A stretch of DNA of 64,000 bases from Telopea speciosissima (GCF_018873765.1 NC_057924.1:7812001-7876000); one strand, 5' to 3'. Shown: positions 22,301 to 36,500, counted from the stretch's first letter. Notes: generated from the sequence alone by a model not told the origin. Program-made: numbers and translations.

Positions 22301-25300
22301 CCTTGTAAAGACAAAAGATTAATAAAAAGTAAAAAAGAAAAGAACATAACAACAATAACGACACAACTCAGTATTATTCCAACTAAAAGGGGTTGGCTAC
22401 ACGGAGCCCTCCAATCAGCTCTATTCGAGGGCATACATGAAACAAGACCTAAGTTATGCATGTCTTTCCTCACCACTTCTCCCAGGTTCATTTTAGGCTT
22501 GCTCCTTGCTCTTTTAGTACCTTCAATTTGAATCAAGTTACTCTAAACTGTAGCATTTGAAGGCGTCAGTTGAACACAACCATGCTACCTGACTTTCTTG
22601 AAGCCAATCTTGAATTGGGACAACTCCTAGATCAGCTCTAATATGATCATTTTGTATTTTATCCTTTCTAGTTTTGCCACACATCCATCTCAACATCTTC
22701 ATCTCTGCGACACTTAGCTTATCTATATGACGCTTCTTAACTGCCCAACATTCTGCACCATACATCATAGTCAATAGTATGACTGTCCTATAAAATTTTT
22801 CTTTAAGCTTTAAAAGAATCCATTAGTCACACAACACTCTGGATGCACCTCTCCACTTCATCCATCTTACTTTAAGTCTATGTGAAACATCATCCTCTAT
22901 ATCACCTTCGTTATTGAGGATTGATCCCAGATACTTAAAATAATCACTTTGCAGAATCTCCCTCTCATCAACTTTCACCCCCTCATCCGTTCTGGAGTTA
23001 CTAAAGTTACACACCATATACTATGTTTTTGTTCTACTTATTTTAAAACATTTTGCTTCCAAAGTTGATCTCCATGACTCCAACTTGGTGTTAAATCTTG
23101 CCTTTGGCTCACCCACCAATACAATGTCATTTGCAAAAAGCATGCACCCAGGAACCTCATCTTGGATGTCCTTGATTAACTCATCCATGATAAGCGCAAA
23201 CAAATAAGGGCTTAAAGCTGATTCTTGATGTAATCCAATTGTAATTGGGAATTCACTCCCTTGACCCCCCATGGTTTTTGCACAGTCACCACATCATCAT
23301 ACATATTTACTTGAAACACCTCTCTTCCCTAACACGTACCAGATTAAATGTACATCAGTGATCTTATGTGCATTTCTAGCACCTATTTGTGCTGGGGTAT
23401 TGAGTCAGGCCTCTCTTATGTTTATTGCACTTGTGCTATTTGCCATCTGTCTTTATTGACTATGCTTAAGAAGATTTGGAATTCTGAATAACAATGCTAG
23501 TCCTTTCAAAAATGAAACATTCAACCAATTTGTAAAATGGTGAGCTGGGATCTACCATGTTACACTTTCAAGCGAGTAATCCTTAAACGATTTTTTTTCC
23601 TCCATGACTGTTTGATTGTTTTTAAGTGTACTACTACGAATTTTTTAGAGTGTTAATTATGGGTGTTTTTGTGCCAAAGATAAGCATAACTAGGTATGTA
23701 TTTGCATTAGCATTTCTAGCATTCATTTTCCCAGTGTTCTGATTTTTGAGTGTGTGTTAAATATGGGTGTTTTTGTGCCAAAGATGAGCATAACTAGGTA
23801 TTTATTTGCATTAGCATTTCTAGCGTTCATTTTCCCGGTGTTCTGATTTTTGAGTGTGTGAGTGTGTTAAATATGGGTGTTTTTGTGCCAAAGTAAGCAT
23901 AACTAGGTGTTTATTTGCGTTAGTCATTTTCTCAGGGCTGGTTCTCCAACACTGGGAAGCAAATTTTGATTTATATAATATTCATATTATAGGGGTTTAA
24001 TAACTGATTTATGCATTTCTATTCTTTCTTATACTGAATGTGGGGAGCGATACTGTGCAGGAAAAGGTTCTTTTGGCGTTAGAGAATGCTGGGATTTTCA
24101 CTTCTGGTGGTTTGGTTAAAGATAAGGTACTAATCATTGTGATCTTGGAAAGATATATCTGGCAATGTTCAAACTACTAATGAATCATGATTCCAGTAGA
24201 ATTATGGTTGTAATTTATTTCTACCATCAGATTTCTCACTTAATCCAATTCTGCAAATTCTCTGTTGTATTAATGTCTATTGTGTTGTTATAGCATTGCC
24301 CACAACTGCCTTATCCTGAAACCTTGAATTGCTAATAAATTTTCAATTTTTCTCAGTGTTGCCTTTTCTGTTAATACTTTCTCAACTTTTCTTCGGAGAT
24401 GCTAATAATGTTTTGGTTTACTTAGTCTGTAACATTGCAAGAATCAGTTAACGCTTGTTAGAATCTTTCGCTTGTTTAGAAAAGCTTTATCTGGAAGGAG
24501 CTGAATTTGCAAATATTTACATAAATGCATGAAAAAAATTTAGAGTAGCCAAAGAAAAAATGTGAATCCTTTGTGACACTTTTATGCAGAAGAGCATCAT
24601 TGACATCCTAGCCTTCTCAGTATCCTTCCCTGGAAAATTTTTACTGCATCTTCCTTTTCTCCTAGTTGGTAGTGCCTCTAAACTAACGTCAATGACCAAG
24701 ATTGCTTAAAATTCTAACCTTCTAAATTGAGTGTTAACCAGACTCAGGGAGGCCAAGACAGGTCCCATAACTGGTGAAATTGGGTGTTGCCTGTGGAATT
24801 ATTTGAGTTAACCCCAAACTTGGTTACACTAATTGATTCTGATTGGGCCTGAGAATACTAGTTTTGCTCCTTGTCCTGGAGTTGTCTGACTAGTAATATT
24901 TCACTTGTCAATTTTTTATTTTAATTTTTAGGTGTTTATATCTCTGATACTTTTGATAGAAGTTGAGAAATTATTATTCTTATTTTTGATATGTTGTTCT
25001 CTCTCTCTCTCTCTCTCTCTCCCCCCCCCCAACTCCGGGTTTTGTTTATTTCCTTCTTTCTTCACGTGATGTTTTTTGGTATGGCTGCAGCCGACTTTTA
25101 ATCCCATACAAAATGCACCCGCAGGTTCTCTTCTGTAGCATAGAAAATGGCAGGACATCATTTGTTCGACAATTGGAACCAGATTGGCATATTGATACAA
25201 ATCCTGAGATCATCTTTCAGTTGGCTGTATGTTTCCATCATCCATGCTCATCATTCTTGGCCTGTTTTTTCCACTACTTTGCTCATTATAGAATGCATGC

Positions 25301-25460
25301 CATGAGTTCATATCTGTTTTTTTAACCCTTTGCTCTATTTTTTCAGAGGTTCATCAAGTATCAGCTTCACATCTCTCCCAATAGATCTGAACATACTGCT
25401 TCTAATGTATTCACCTCCCCAACATTGGAGCAGTTTTTTGGATTCACAGACCGAAATTAA
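19319..25460 (+). CDS. PEX22: Peroxisome biogenesis protein 22
   Basis: PEX22 is a peroxisomal membrane protein that anchors the ubiquitin-conjugating enzyme PEX4, needed to recycle the import receptor PEX5. Eight exons: 19319-19423, 20195-20434, 20521-20568, 21877-21933, 22048-22149, 24061-24126, 25125-25226 and 25347-25460 (TAA), all phase 0, giving 277 residues, near the plant family length. The N-terminus MADSSKDELVQLLKRLGEYL is followed by a membrane segment (about residues 41-57, GVGVIAGLAIAIVFTW), a basic proline-rich linker, and the conserved lumen/cytosol domain: FFLPVKPTLGQVVRQKLSEG, TCRLLGVILEE, LYLMERILDDESG, RTSFVRQLEPDWHIDTNPEI, RFIKYQLH and a C-terminal LEQFFGF. The first donor (CGG|GTTCTC) is non-consensus but the join restores the family length exactly. 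Intron 5 holds a LINE fragment and a tandem repeat. Confidence 0.95.
20795..21065 (+). repeat. Short direct duplications in PEX22 intron 3
   Basis: GGGTTTTTAAGGC occurs twice (near 20789 and 20829), and a longer phrase CACTGTGGGAACATACCTAC followed by TTTG(A/G)GTGAGGCTTC occurs near 20903 and near 21008, about 105 bases apart. Confidence 0.7.
22245..23280 (-). mobile_element. RTE-type LINE, 3' end with reverse transcriptase remnant
   Basis: On the minus strand, in order: a piece reading GLHQESALSPYLFALIMDEL and CMLFANDIVLVGE (the catalytic FADD box here altered to FAND), then KYLGSILNNEGDIEDDV, then YGAECWAVKKRHIDKLSVAE and RWMCGKTRKDKI, all typical of plant RTE-clade LINEs, broken by stops and frame changes. 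The 3' tail (TTG repeats, seen as CAACAACAACAA at 22247) and the terminal phrase AATGGGGTTGGCTAC are present, the latter in two versions at 22282 and 22388. It is 5'-truncated, lies in PEX22 intron 5, and runs antisense to PEX22. Confidence 0.85.
23645..23930 (+). repeat. Tandem repeat, three copies of ~104-110 bp, in PEX22 intron 5
   Basis: GGGTGTTTTTGTGCCAAAG starts copies at 23661, 23765 and 23875, each followed by AGCATAACTAGGT and by a TTTGC(A/G)TTAG phrase; the third copy is shortened and more diverged. Confidence 0.9.
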
Positions 25461-26639
25461 TTCATAAGTATACTTACTCAAACTGGTAAGAGAGTTTCTT
25501 ATTTTCACATGGAGTTGTGTTAGCATGTGTACTATAAATGGTGATGGTGTTGTGCTTTGTTCACACTGTTTGGTCCACAACTCAAACCCAATGAACCGGA
25601 CAGGATCTGATAAACTTACTACAATTTTGGGTCTACTCAAGCCTTTTTGTTTTTTTAATTTCTAGTTTTAGCCAATGAATAGCAGTTCTATCTTTTTGCA
25701 CCCCTTTTGAGGATTGAACCCTTGGTCGCATTGGCTAAATTCAGCATGCTTCAGTGTTTAGAGCCTCTTCTTTGTTTTGGTTGCTGCTCAAGGTAATTGG
25801 GAAAACAATCATGAACCCTGGTGCTTGGAGCTGTGTTCTGGTTGCTGGTTACTGAGATAAAAGACCCAGAAGATGATTTGCAGTATTCCCATGGAAGAAG
25901 CTTTCGATATTTTGAAATTGCGCACGACATTAACTCCTTTGAAACTTGAGAATTGACTGTGAATGATTTAGTTGTTGATGTAATTATAGAGACGTCGTTC
26001 ATTTACTATTGCTACTTGTCAATTGTGTTGATTTACGTGAGAAACATGTTTTTTTTAAAAAAAAATCTAAAGTTCCTATGTGGGTATAGCCTGATGGTTT
26101 GAATGCCTGATTGCCGTTAGTGAATATGCAGCTGGGTAGGTGTTGATCGCAGAAAGGTATCAAATCTCAAGGCCTATATTAATGGTAAATGTTCTTCATT
26201 TTCTAGAACCAAAGCATTGAACCCAAATTCTGGGTTCTCACCTTATCCTTTCCCCCGAATTAAACAGAGCAGCTATACACCTCATTAATTAAAATGAGCT
26301 GCCCCAAATTTATAACATAACCAGGAATAAAAGCATCATCAATGGACTCCAAGGGACACGAGTTTACAGTCATTGTATCAATCCATGTTCTTTTGTCGGT
26401 TCAACGAAATGTGGCATCACTGAAGCATTGCTCTACGTGCCAGTGTACCTTGCATTACCTGGTAGCACTCTAATGTACTATTTAAAAGAAATCTCCCTGT
26501 GGCGCATAAATGGCTGGGATCCCATGTTAAATGGGGTTTGAGGCATAGCTGTGGAGTATAACATATGGAAATGGATACTAGCCGTTTGATATAAAGAAAT
26601 TGTCCCACATAAGGAAATTTTCTGCGTCTTCTAAGGCTA
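25461..26639. other. Flank between PEX22 and ATXR2, no gene
   Basis: 3' flank of PEX22. No open exons were recognised on either strand. Confidence 0.5.
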
Positions 26640-26835
26640 GTTAATCCGGATATGGCAGTTCTGGACCATGCCAGGAGGGCCCAGCCCAGCAAAACAAGGA
26701 GGGTTTTGATCATTTCACAGGTGGGACTCAAGTGTAGCCCCCTGTGAAATGACCAAAACCCCCCCCCCCCCCCTGTTTTACTGGGCTAGACCCTCCAGCT
26801 CCCGCTACGATGGAGGAGAGCCAAATTGGCCAGTG
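26640..26835. mobile_element. Foldback MITE (family C) between PEX22 and ATXR2
   Basis: The left arm CCCAGCCCAGCAAAACAAGG then TTTTGATCATTTCACAGG is matched in reverse complement on the right by CTAGCCCAGTAAAACAGG then TTTTGGTCATTTCACAGG. A run of 16 C at 26759-26774 lies in the right arm. A single arm of the same family is at 42045-42115. Confidence 0.65.
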
Positions 26836-27143
26836 ATTGCCAATTCACCCTTTCAAGCAAACTTCGGACAAACTCTGTTTGGTTGGACTAGATTAGCCCC
26901 ATTGATACCTACTCGATTATGGGCATAAGTTGCTGCCTGAAAACTCAAGTCAGGTTGTAATTACTTATAGAAACTACTTATTGCTCTCTCTCTAAATCAC
27001 GACGAATCTTCGAACATCTGCCCTCCAAAAATCATTCTAGAGAGCTATAAAAAATCTTGCACGTGAGAAGTAATAGCTAAGAATCTTATTTCTTCCAACA
27101 GCAAAATTTTTTTAAGATGACATTAAAAAATCAAAGCTTTATG

Positions 27144-27493
27144 CTCAATGGACTTTCCTACAATGTGTTCATGTGAAACTGCATGGGCAGAAACAGCAAC
27201 CATCAAATGGCGATACTACCTCCCATCTATAAAATTTTCACTGTTTTGAGTTTTTTGGGCTCAATGGACCTCCCCACAATGTGTTCATGTGAAACTGCAT
27301 GAGCAGAAACAGCAAGCATCAAATGGCAATACTATCTCCCGTCCATAAAATTTTCACTGTTTTTGAGTTTTTTGGGCTCAATGGATCTCCCTACAATGTG
27401 TTAATGTGAAACTGCATGAGCAGAAACAGCAAGCATCAAATGGCAATACTACCTCCCATCAATAAAATTTTCACTGTTTCGAGTTTTTTGGGC
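27144..27493 (-). repeat. Tandem repeat, three copies of 116-117 bp, just downstream of ATXR2
   Basis: CTCAATGGA starts copies at 27144, 27260 and 27377; each contains ACAATGTGTT, GAAACTGCATG(A/G)GCAG and AAATTTTCACTGTTT. The array ends 57 bases past the ATXR2 stop codon in gene orientation, so it probably lies inside the 3' UTR. Confidence 0.93.
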
Positions 27494-27549
27494 CACTCAT
27501 AGATGATAGCATTAAAACTGACAGCTGAGTTAATAGTTACAATGGAGCA

Positions 27550-30500
27550 TCAGGGTTGATCCTCTATACACTTTGGGCACCTGCATCTGAAACCGTAGTC
27601 TGCAAGTAGTACTTGCCTCTCTTCGAAAGGTAGGTCCTCATCAATGTATGAAATGGTAATCTGACAATTTCGATAATATCAACATATCACCATCATTCAG
27701 TCTGATTCTCCAGAAACTTAAATGGAGTTTCTTCAGATGCAACTATGTTAGGAAGAATCCCAAATGTGCTTTTTTAACGTCTAATCAATGAGGGACTTAA
27801 AATAGATTATTTTTCATGTAAGGGAAAAACCTTACCTCTTCTCCTCTGGAGATGGGCCGGAGTGAAATTATTGTTGCCTGGCCATCTTTGTCCTGCAATT
27901 GAACTCAAATTTGTTATTAAATTTTATGTGATTAGAGCATTCACTATAAGCCAAATTATGCACGAGAAAAGCTGAAAGGAGATTAAAAATAAAGATAACT
28001 AAGAGAAATATACCACAGTAATCTAATTCATTGTATGATTAAAACTACATGATTTCGAAATTTACCAAAGATGTGTGAATTCAAGAGAAAAGGTGCCATA
28101 TTTTGGATACATAATTTGTTCAATCAGTTACTGTGAAATAAACCTATTCAATCTACTGCAGGAACTGCCATGTCTAACAACATAATTTAAATACTTTGAA
28201 CCATAAGTCCATAACTAACCCCACCACAAAGCAATTCCTAGCCTTACAAGTTTCTTAACCAAAGACCCAAATTCAGTAAAACACAAGAAGCAAAGGAATT
28301 GCTTGATAATTTTCTGGTGTAGCAGTAATTTGTGATGGATCAGTATAGGAACTTTTATTTGAGTCCAATTGGTGCGGGGTGACTATACTAGGAGTTTCAG
28401 GCTTTCTCTTGATCTCAGATTCGCTCACTCTGGGGGTCTACAGAGAGAACTGTGGAGGGTAATTATGCCTGTCACTGGGTCTGGCACAGGGATTTAAAAT
28501 TCAGATCGGCAAGTAGGATTGGCCTCCAATTCCAGATTCAGATCAGATCAGAATCAGCTGGAAATCGGATGGAATCAGTCCGAATTGGCCGGAACCCTAG
28601 AAAATGGCAAAGGGAAAAAAGGCATAGACTTACACGTATCTTTGGGTTTTTGAGATTTTGACTAATAAATCTTGCAGATTTAGCTACAAGAGGTTCATTG
28701 ACCCCCTGCACCTATAGTAACTAAAAGGAGAAAATGGCCAACAAGGGTGATCTGTGTGCATTCATGGCCGATCCAACATTCCCAAGGTCAGGGTTAACTG
28801 GAATCGGATCGGTCGATTTCAGTTTGAATCGGCTGATATTACCAATTCCGGTCTGATTTTTCAAAAACCATGGTCTGGCAGGCTCATTCCTTGGCAGCTA
28901 CCATGTCCATCTCATGACAAAGGAAGCCAAAGTTTGCAACATGAAAAGCTTGCAGCTACCACAGTATTTGTCACAGGACATTGTAGGACTTACTCCTTAC
29001 TGATTGGCCTAATGTTCTGATTGACCCTCCTAACTGCTTCTCTCTATCTCGCTGTCTCTCTCCCTCTCTCACAACTAATTGGCGTTGCTTGCTATAGGAG
29101 GAGAATTGGTGAGACTCCTGATTGTACTAGGCTATGAATCCTAGGTGCAAAAGAGTTCGAAAAGCGAAACTCTAGTTTCAATTTGAAAAATTGGAACTCT
29201 AGTTCCAATAGGGAATGGAAAGTTTTAGTCCTCATTGATGCAACTCAAAACGAATTGCAAAATCAACTAGAAAATGATAAGTTTTAGTCTACTCATTCAT
29301 CACATAAGGAGCCTTGGAGACATAAAGAGTCAAACATCCATATCCCACGAATTGGGAGGTGAGGCTAGGCTGGGATTTGAAGGGGCCTATCAGGTTACGT
29401 TGGACCAGCCTGGGGGCTGACCTTTGGTCCTCTTTGCTCGGATGCTCTGTATAAAACGGTCCTAATTCTCAAAACATAATTGAATTTTTCCCCTTTAACC
29501 ACAAAGTTAGATTGGATAAAAAAAAAGTAACCCAATGCGTCGAAAATGATAAATAGTTTAAGTGCTAACCAACATGCGGCATGACAGATAATAGTGAATG
29601 CGTGAAATAAGGGTTTTACTTTGCAGCCCAGAAGGCAGCAAAATTGCATTTGAAGCGGAAGTCAATCCAATCACAACAACAACAATAACAACATAGCTTT
29701 ATCCACTCATATCATATAATTTTAAGTTAGAAAATACCAAGACTTAAAACATTAAATATCATAATTGTTACTTGATGCTGAAGCGTGACATCAACTTCAC
29801 AAATTTGAACTAAAATGCAAAAAGAAAGCTTACAGTCTTTTGATTACAACTTTGCAGCACATATTACCTCCTCTCTTTTGAATGCTTTGGCATTAGGACA
29901 ACAGGAATGGTTCATACAACTCTGTATGGGGAAGAATGCGGTGCCTATAACAAACCCAAACCACACCCCCCCCAAAAAAAAAAAAAAAAAAAAAAAAGAA
30001 GAGAAAGTTAGCAATTGAACAAGCTCATAACTACACAATAATTTGTATAGAAGGACACTGTGACAGTTTAAACTCAAAGCAATTGGTCCTCAACAGATAA
30101 GAAAAATTCATGCAGATGATAATGGAGTGCATGATTAATAAGTTAATATAGTTGAGAAAGTTTCACAATTACCACATTGTTCAAGGCAAGTATGTAAGTT
30201 GTAACTTTATCTTAATGAGTTAGTCTAGGAACAATGAATAGCAGGAATATTTGAGTAGATACTTAGTGTAGCTTTCAGACAAGACCTGTCATATAATGAG
30301 ATAATCCTCATGTAAATTGAATCCCTGGATACAATTTGTTTGGATTAGATCATCTGCAAGAGAATTTACCAACATGGGCACCCAATACAACATGTTCCTA
30401 AAGGGTGCAATAGCAAGAAGAGCCCCCCAAGGGCCACCTTTCCCAAAGCCATTCTGCTTCTCACTGTCATTGAGTCCCATTCAGTCAACATGCTCTAAGA

Positions 30501-33500
30501 AAAGGCACCAATCTGAGCTCAGAGGAATGCTCTAATATCCATTGGCATGGAATCCTAACAGTCAATAGGGTACGAGAAAACCTGAATGAGTCTCCTGGGC
30601 TATCCGTGAATGTCGCTCAACACCTACAGCTTGGTGCAATAAAATGATGCAAGCATTCAGAAGTGACATTCTTAATATTTATTATTTGGGGTGAGTTTTC
30701 TGTCTGGGAGTGTGGCCCCTGTGCCAGCGCAGTGGCCACTGAGAGCACATGTGGAAGCATCAATAGGGGCGGCACTTCCGGTTTTCATAGGGGCGGTGGT
30801 GTCATTTTGAAGGGGCCTGTGTCTGCGCACAGGAGCCACACTACCAGACAGGCTCCTTTTTCCCTTATTATTTATAATTATAACTTCTCCACATAAAAAA
30901 AAGCTATAAGTTGGCAATTTATTTTATGTTCTATCCTATATTTCTAGTCCAAAGTATAACACTTACATGGGTTACTTCCATGGTTACAATCTAGTCATCA
31001 ACTTCAGTTGGGCTTGGAAATTTTGGGTGGGAGTTTGATTTCAGTCCACAAACCAACAAGGTTTAAGGCCCAATGTTTTGTTTCAGGCCTCTGAAATTTC
31101 GGCACATATGCAACATTTTGGACATCCAGTTTTGAGGCTGAAAATGGATCTTGTTCACCATGTTTAGGTAAGGGGACAGGCAAACAAGACCCTACATACC
31201 ACATACCTAAACTTTACCAACAGGTCAACTGTATCAGTTGTGACTAAGTATATAGTCTTTATATCTTTGTAATAAATGTATACACCAATAAGTTAGAAAT
31301 ATCCCAAAAAAAATCATTTGAGACACCAAACAAGAAACAGCCACTTAAAACAAAATTTAAAACTCAGGTACAGGATATTAGGACAAGTAAACACAAGAGG
31401 GATGAAGAGAAATATGAGGCCGAATTTTGAAGCTTTCAAAGTATTTTAATATCCAGTGAAGATACTGTGGGAATCTTACAGAAAAGGGTATCCAATAAAT
31501 TACATTTTCAATATGATGCGATAACAGCTCAGCTCTGCCAAAATGAAGCCATACCTTGACAACAAACGGAATAATCATCACCCAGAGCATCAAGAAATGG
31601 CCGTGTTATTTGTTCAGCTTTTTCCTGCAGTACATTTTACAAAGCATGAATACCGTAAATAACACAACAAGCTTTCTCTTCATGAATGATATAAGTTGCA
31701 CTGACCTTTTCCGGATGAGGCAGATCATCGATATATAAGAAATAATCCTCCACTGGTGATGCTACAACCAAATCACTACACACAAGCAATTTAAGTAAAG
31801 TTTTCTCAAAGAACCCAAACAAGTTGCTGATACAACATGTCAACTTCCGAATTGGAGAGAGCTGCAGTGTCTTCCAAAAATCAGCCTATTGTTTTAGCTA
31901 ATTGGAAATCTAGATCTATAAAAGGCAGAATACCAGAAGCCTTACAAAAATGAAGAACTTACAGGTTATTTAACTCAAACATGCCAATGATATGCCCATA
32001 GATTTCAAGTGAAAATACTAAGCAGAATCAAGGAAACTAATTTGTTAACCTTCTTTTAAAGTAGAAAGAGAGAATTGAAACAGAGAGTGTAGTTCAATTT
32101 GACACTAAAGGATACAGGGCGCACATTCTTTGTCAAAGATTGCTTCCTTTAGAAGCTGCAGTGACTGGAAAATCAAAATGATTCATCAAGAACATTGATC
32201 AAAAGAAGGAATAAGAGAAATGCTTTAAGTACAACCCAAATACATATATCATTCTACGTTAACAGTCAAAACAAATTAACTGCTCCATTGAACTAATTAA
32301 ACTTTAAATTCACAAGATATTGGACCACAGCAGGGAAAATGTGGACGGAGGAGGAGAAAATAAAAGAGCGCATTCAGTGTTACAAGAAAGAGTGAATTAG
32401 CTATGAGTTCTAGATAATATAGGCAAGCCAAAAATGATACGAGGTGGAGATAATAAAGCTGCTCAAGGTTGGAAGAGCACAATAAAGGGGTGGGGGGAAG
32501 CAATTGATATTCAGAACATGTCTCTTAAGAAATGGAGTCAAAAAACCAAGGGTTTACCGTGAATGCTAATTCCCTTATCTGCAGTCTAAAAGAAGCCTCG
32601 TCATGACTACCAACATCATCTGGCAAAGCTATGCAATCCCACCACCTATTGAAAACCAGAAACAAATTTATTACCTGATATATCCTATAAAGCTTAGAAC
32701 AAAAAAGAAAGAAGACATGAATGGCAGTGATACTAACGTATCATCGACCAAAAAAAAAGAACGATGTTTGACAGAAGTGTCAATATATCTATATCCAGAT
32801 TGTTATCCTCAAAACAGTGGAAGTGTTTTCTTTATTCATGCAACCAGCCTATCTCTCAAGGTAAGATCGCATTAGGATTGTTCCTTTTTCTCTGAGGGCC
32901 TTTGAAATAAAATAAATGGATGGGTTTTGAAGATAGAGGATGGTAACCGCTACAAGTATCTAAGGTCCATACAAATAATTAATGGTTCATAGGGGAATGG
33001 AATAAAATAAAATTATTTTTCAAGGTGAAGTGAGAGTCTGCATTTGGTAAAGCTTTGGATTTTCTACAGTGAGTCTCTTTGGAAACATTTCTTGATTCAT
33101 ATATGTGATTCTCACAGTAAATTAATCCTTTCTGCAAATAATCCCAACCAAAAACAAGAAAGTGATTTCTTGGATGACAAGGGAAACTTCTTTGCGTAAA
33201 AAAAACACTCTGAATAATCAAATTTTTGCCAGACATAAATAATTTCAAAGAATAGAAAAACCCTTAGAATCCTTTCAGAAAAGTAACACTAAACAGACCC
33301 AAAGCTTCCCTCTGTAGAAATCTATTAAAAATAGGTGGAATAGAATGACTTGTAGGAAAGCCATCCAACAATCTAGTTCAACTCGCATTTTGGGCTGGCC
33401 TGGAATTAATGGAAAAATCATTAATGCATGAATATTCAGGGATTCTTGTTTCCTAAAGTTCATGAATATGCAACATACAGAAAGTCGGTATCTATTCGAC

Positions 33501-36500
33501 ATATGTTAAATAAAGTATTCAGTGGTATGGGAAATGAGATATCCATTCACAATTTTATGTTTAAATTTTAACGATTAGGACTCTATCAATTTGATGAAAG
33601 AGCAAAACTTGGCCACAATTCAGAGGCATAGTAGTTTATGTAATGAACTCACTTTTTCTTATAACCCATTGACAATGGTTTCCAAGCCTCCAAGAGCAGA
33701 GAAAATCCATAATCCTCTGAACTATTCAGATGACAGTAACTTTCTTGGTTTTCGAGACGAGCTGCTTTCAATTTCTTGTAATTTAAGATAGTGAATGAAA
33801 CTGCCTGAAAATTCGGATCCGAGTAAATCAGGTTATGGATGATCAATCTGCAATTCAACTTCCTAGTTCTTTTACATTTCTATCTGCATATTGAACAGGA
33901 TAATTTACCATTTCCAAAAATAAGACAAGCATGACACATGTACTAACATACTCCGATACATTGAATTTGCCTTCAGCATTTACACAAGTGCGGTTTGTTT
34001 GATATTAAAATAACATATGTAATGTTTTTGGTATATTTCAACTTCTATTATCTAAACTATTTACCAAAAACTTCTATTATCCTCTGTCACCAATCCAAGG
34101 GTTAAGATTGACGCCAATCCTCCATCTGTCTACTAGTTATTTTTTATCTCATTCCTATAGCAAGTGCACATTTTCCATAATTTTAACTTGGACATTGTTG
34201 CATTTGAACAAAGAAAAAGGCACAATCAAATGTATACACAGACAAAGGCGTGATCAAATTTATCAGACTATAGACAAAGAATTGAAATAAGGTTCAGAGT
34301 GTATTTCCAAGAACTAATCCATGATGGGTACAAGCAAGCTGCAAGCATACCTTAGCAGCAGGGAAGAAAATGTCGTTTGTTTCTGAGGAATGGAAAAAGA
34401 AAAATAGCAATAATTAGAAGAAAAATATAAGAAACATGCCTTGAATCTTTGAATATATAGTCAGACATTACCATTAGCATGTTGTACAAACTTCATAAGT
34501 GCCTCCCTGCATGAAGATCCTGACCTCTCTCCCGTGCACAATAAAGAATGAAACAATTCCCAATCAGCTTCCGCACATAATTTGCTGCAAAAGTTTGCAA
34601 TTCAACATCATTTAATATAGTCTTCAATATAAGAGTTTAAGATAAAGATTAATAAATGATCATCAGTGTTAATACTCGAGTTTCCAATCAAAAGCCAAGT
34701 GTATTTGGGAAGCACTATATGTAAGAAATAGCAGGAGACCAGGAGTATCGGACTACTACATCAAATAGATTCTGTTTAAGGGACTAATTTTCATATGGGA
34801 AACATGAACAACCTCGGAGATTATCATGGAAATTGAATTACAATGTTACGATGCTGATCCTCCATTCTTTTCCTTTTCCCCTCCCTTTCAAAGAAAAGGA
34901 TCTGTAATAGGTGGAAATGAGAAGAAAGGGGCAAAATGCTCTTGGATATAGAAGCAGCCCTGGGTATAAACATCATAAACAAAAAGAACTGAATGAGAGC
35001 TTAGAGAGAAGAGAAAAACGAGAGAATGAGAGAATAATAACTTGTTGTTTTCATTGATAGGAAAGCCCCTCTATTTATAATAGAGGGGAAATTACAAATA
35101 GAAAGGGGAACTCCTAATCAGATTAGGAATTCCTAATCATGATAGGATTCCAAGTTACAATAGGAAAAGAACTAGAACTAACAATTCAAATTGAAACTAA
35201 GACTAACAACTCACAGTAGAATTAGGACTTGACATAATTAGAAACTAGGACTCCAACTAGGACTAGGAAAATAGAAGATACACATATCAACCAAATCACT
35301 GTTCATGTGAACAGTGTCACGTGAATAGTACTTCTCAACACTCCCCCTCAAGCTGGATTATACAAATAAGTAAAGAAAGAAGATCCAACTTGAACTAAAA
35401 AAAAAAGAACTCCTAATAATGCTAACACTCCCCCTCAAGTTGGCGCATACAAGGTACTAATGCCCAACTTGAACAAAATGAAAAAAACTAAGTTGTAGTA
35501 GAATCCAGCTTGACATATGAATGCAGCTCCCACATAAACCTTCAAGAACTTGAAAAAATAGATCTTCAAAACTTGGACAAACATGATCAGCAAACCGGGA
35601 CTGGAATGTCTTCCAAAAAGGCAGCTTTCAACGATCTTCAATAGCTATCCAGTGATGAATCTCAGATTGTCATAGTGACTTAGAATCTTGAAGTGAAATA
35701 ACTAGAGCAACAAGTAGCGAAAACAAACTGAATCAGGCAACGGAAAAAAACTGTATCAATCCAATCGAAAGTCCTCAAATAGGCAACAACCAAATATCTT
35801 CAATATTTCAATACTTCAATTTCCCCTTTACGGCAGACTCAACCCAATAACAAAGTAGATACCCATTGGCAATGGTGAAAACTCTGATCGTCTATGCTTT
35901 GCACCAAGTGTTCCTGCAAGTTCTGCTTCTACAATGTCTACAGGTGTACTGTACATAATCCCCCCCTCACGTGTAGTACACGTGGACATAACAGAGATAA
36001 TGTAAAAGATAGGGCAAAAACATAATATTCCAAAATTTTCTAAAAGTGCTATGAGTAATTAAAAAAGAAGGAATGGCAAAATTGTAATTTACCAGAAGTT
36101 TCCAAAGGTGTTATGGGTAAATGCCAAAGGTATGTTTTGGGATATGAAGGGAATTAGAATTATTGAAAGGAAACGGTGTTGGAAAAAAAAAGGATGGCAT
36201 GACTGTAATTTGGTGGAAATCCACTTTTAATTACAATCCAAGCCAAGGGGTAAACTGTTAATAAACCAGAATTTTCAAGGGTCAATTGGGTAGTCAAATA
36301 GGAGAATGTATTAAACAGGTAATGGCAGTGCCGTAAATAACCACAATTTTGCAAGGATTTTTTGGTAATCAAAAAGCAATGGATTGCAATAAGTAAAATG
36401 ATGGTTATGGAGAGTGGCAATTTGGTAAATAATCACAATTTTCAAGAGGCTCTTGGGTAAATAAATAGGGGAATGGCACAAGCTAAGGCAAAAAAAAATG

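Noticed and set aside
27144-27493. CRISPR-like appearance of regularly spaced repeats
   Set aside because: The copies are contiguous 116-117 bp tandem units without unique spacers, in a plant gene flank.
32155-32164. Alternative acceptor for ATXR2 exon 9 (TGCAG at 32157-32156)
   Set aside because: It keeps the frame but drops three residues (SLQ) that align with the family; the upstream acceptor ending at 32165 restores them and is preferred.
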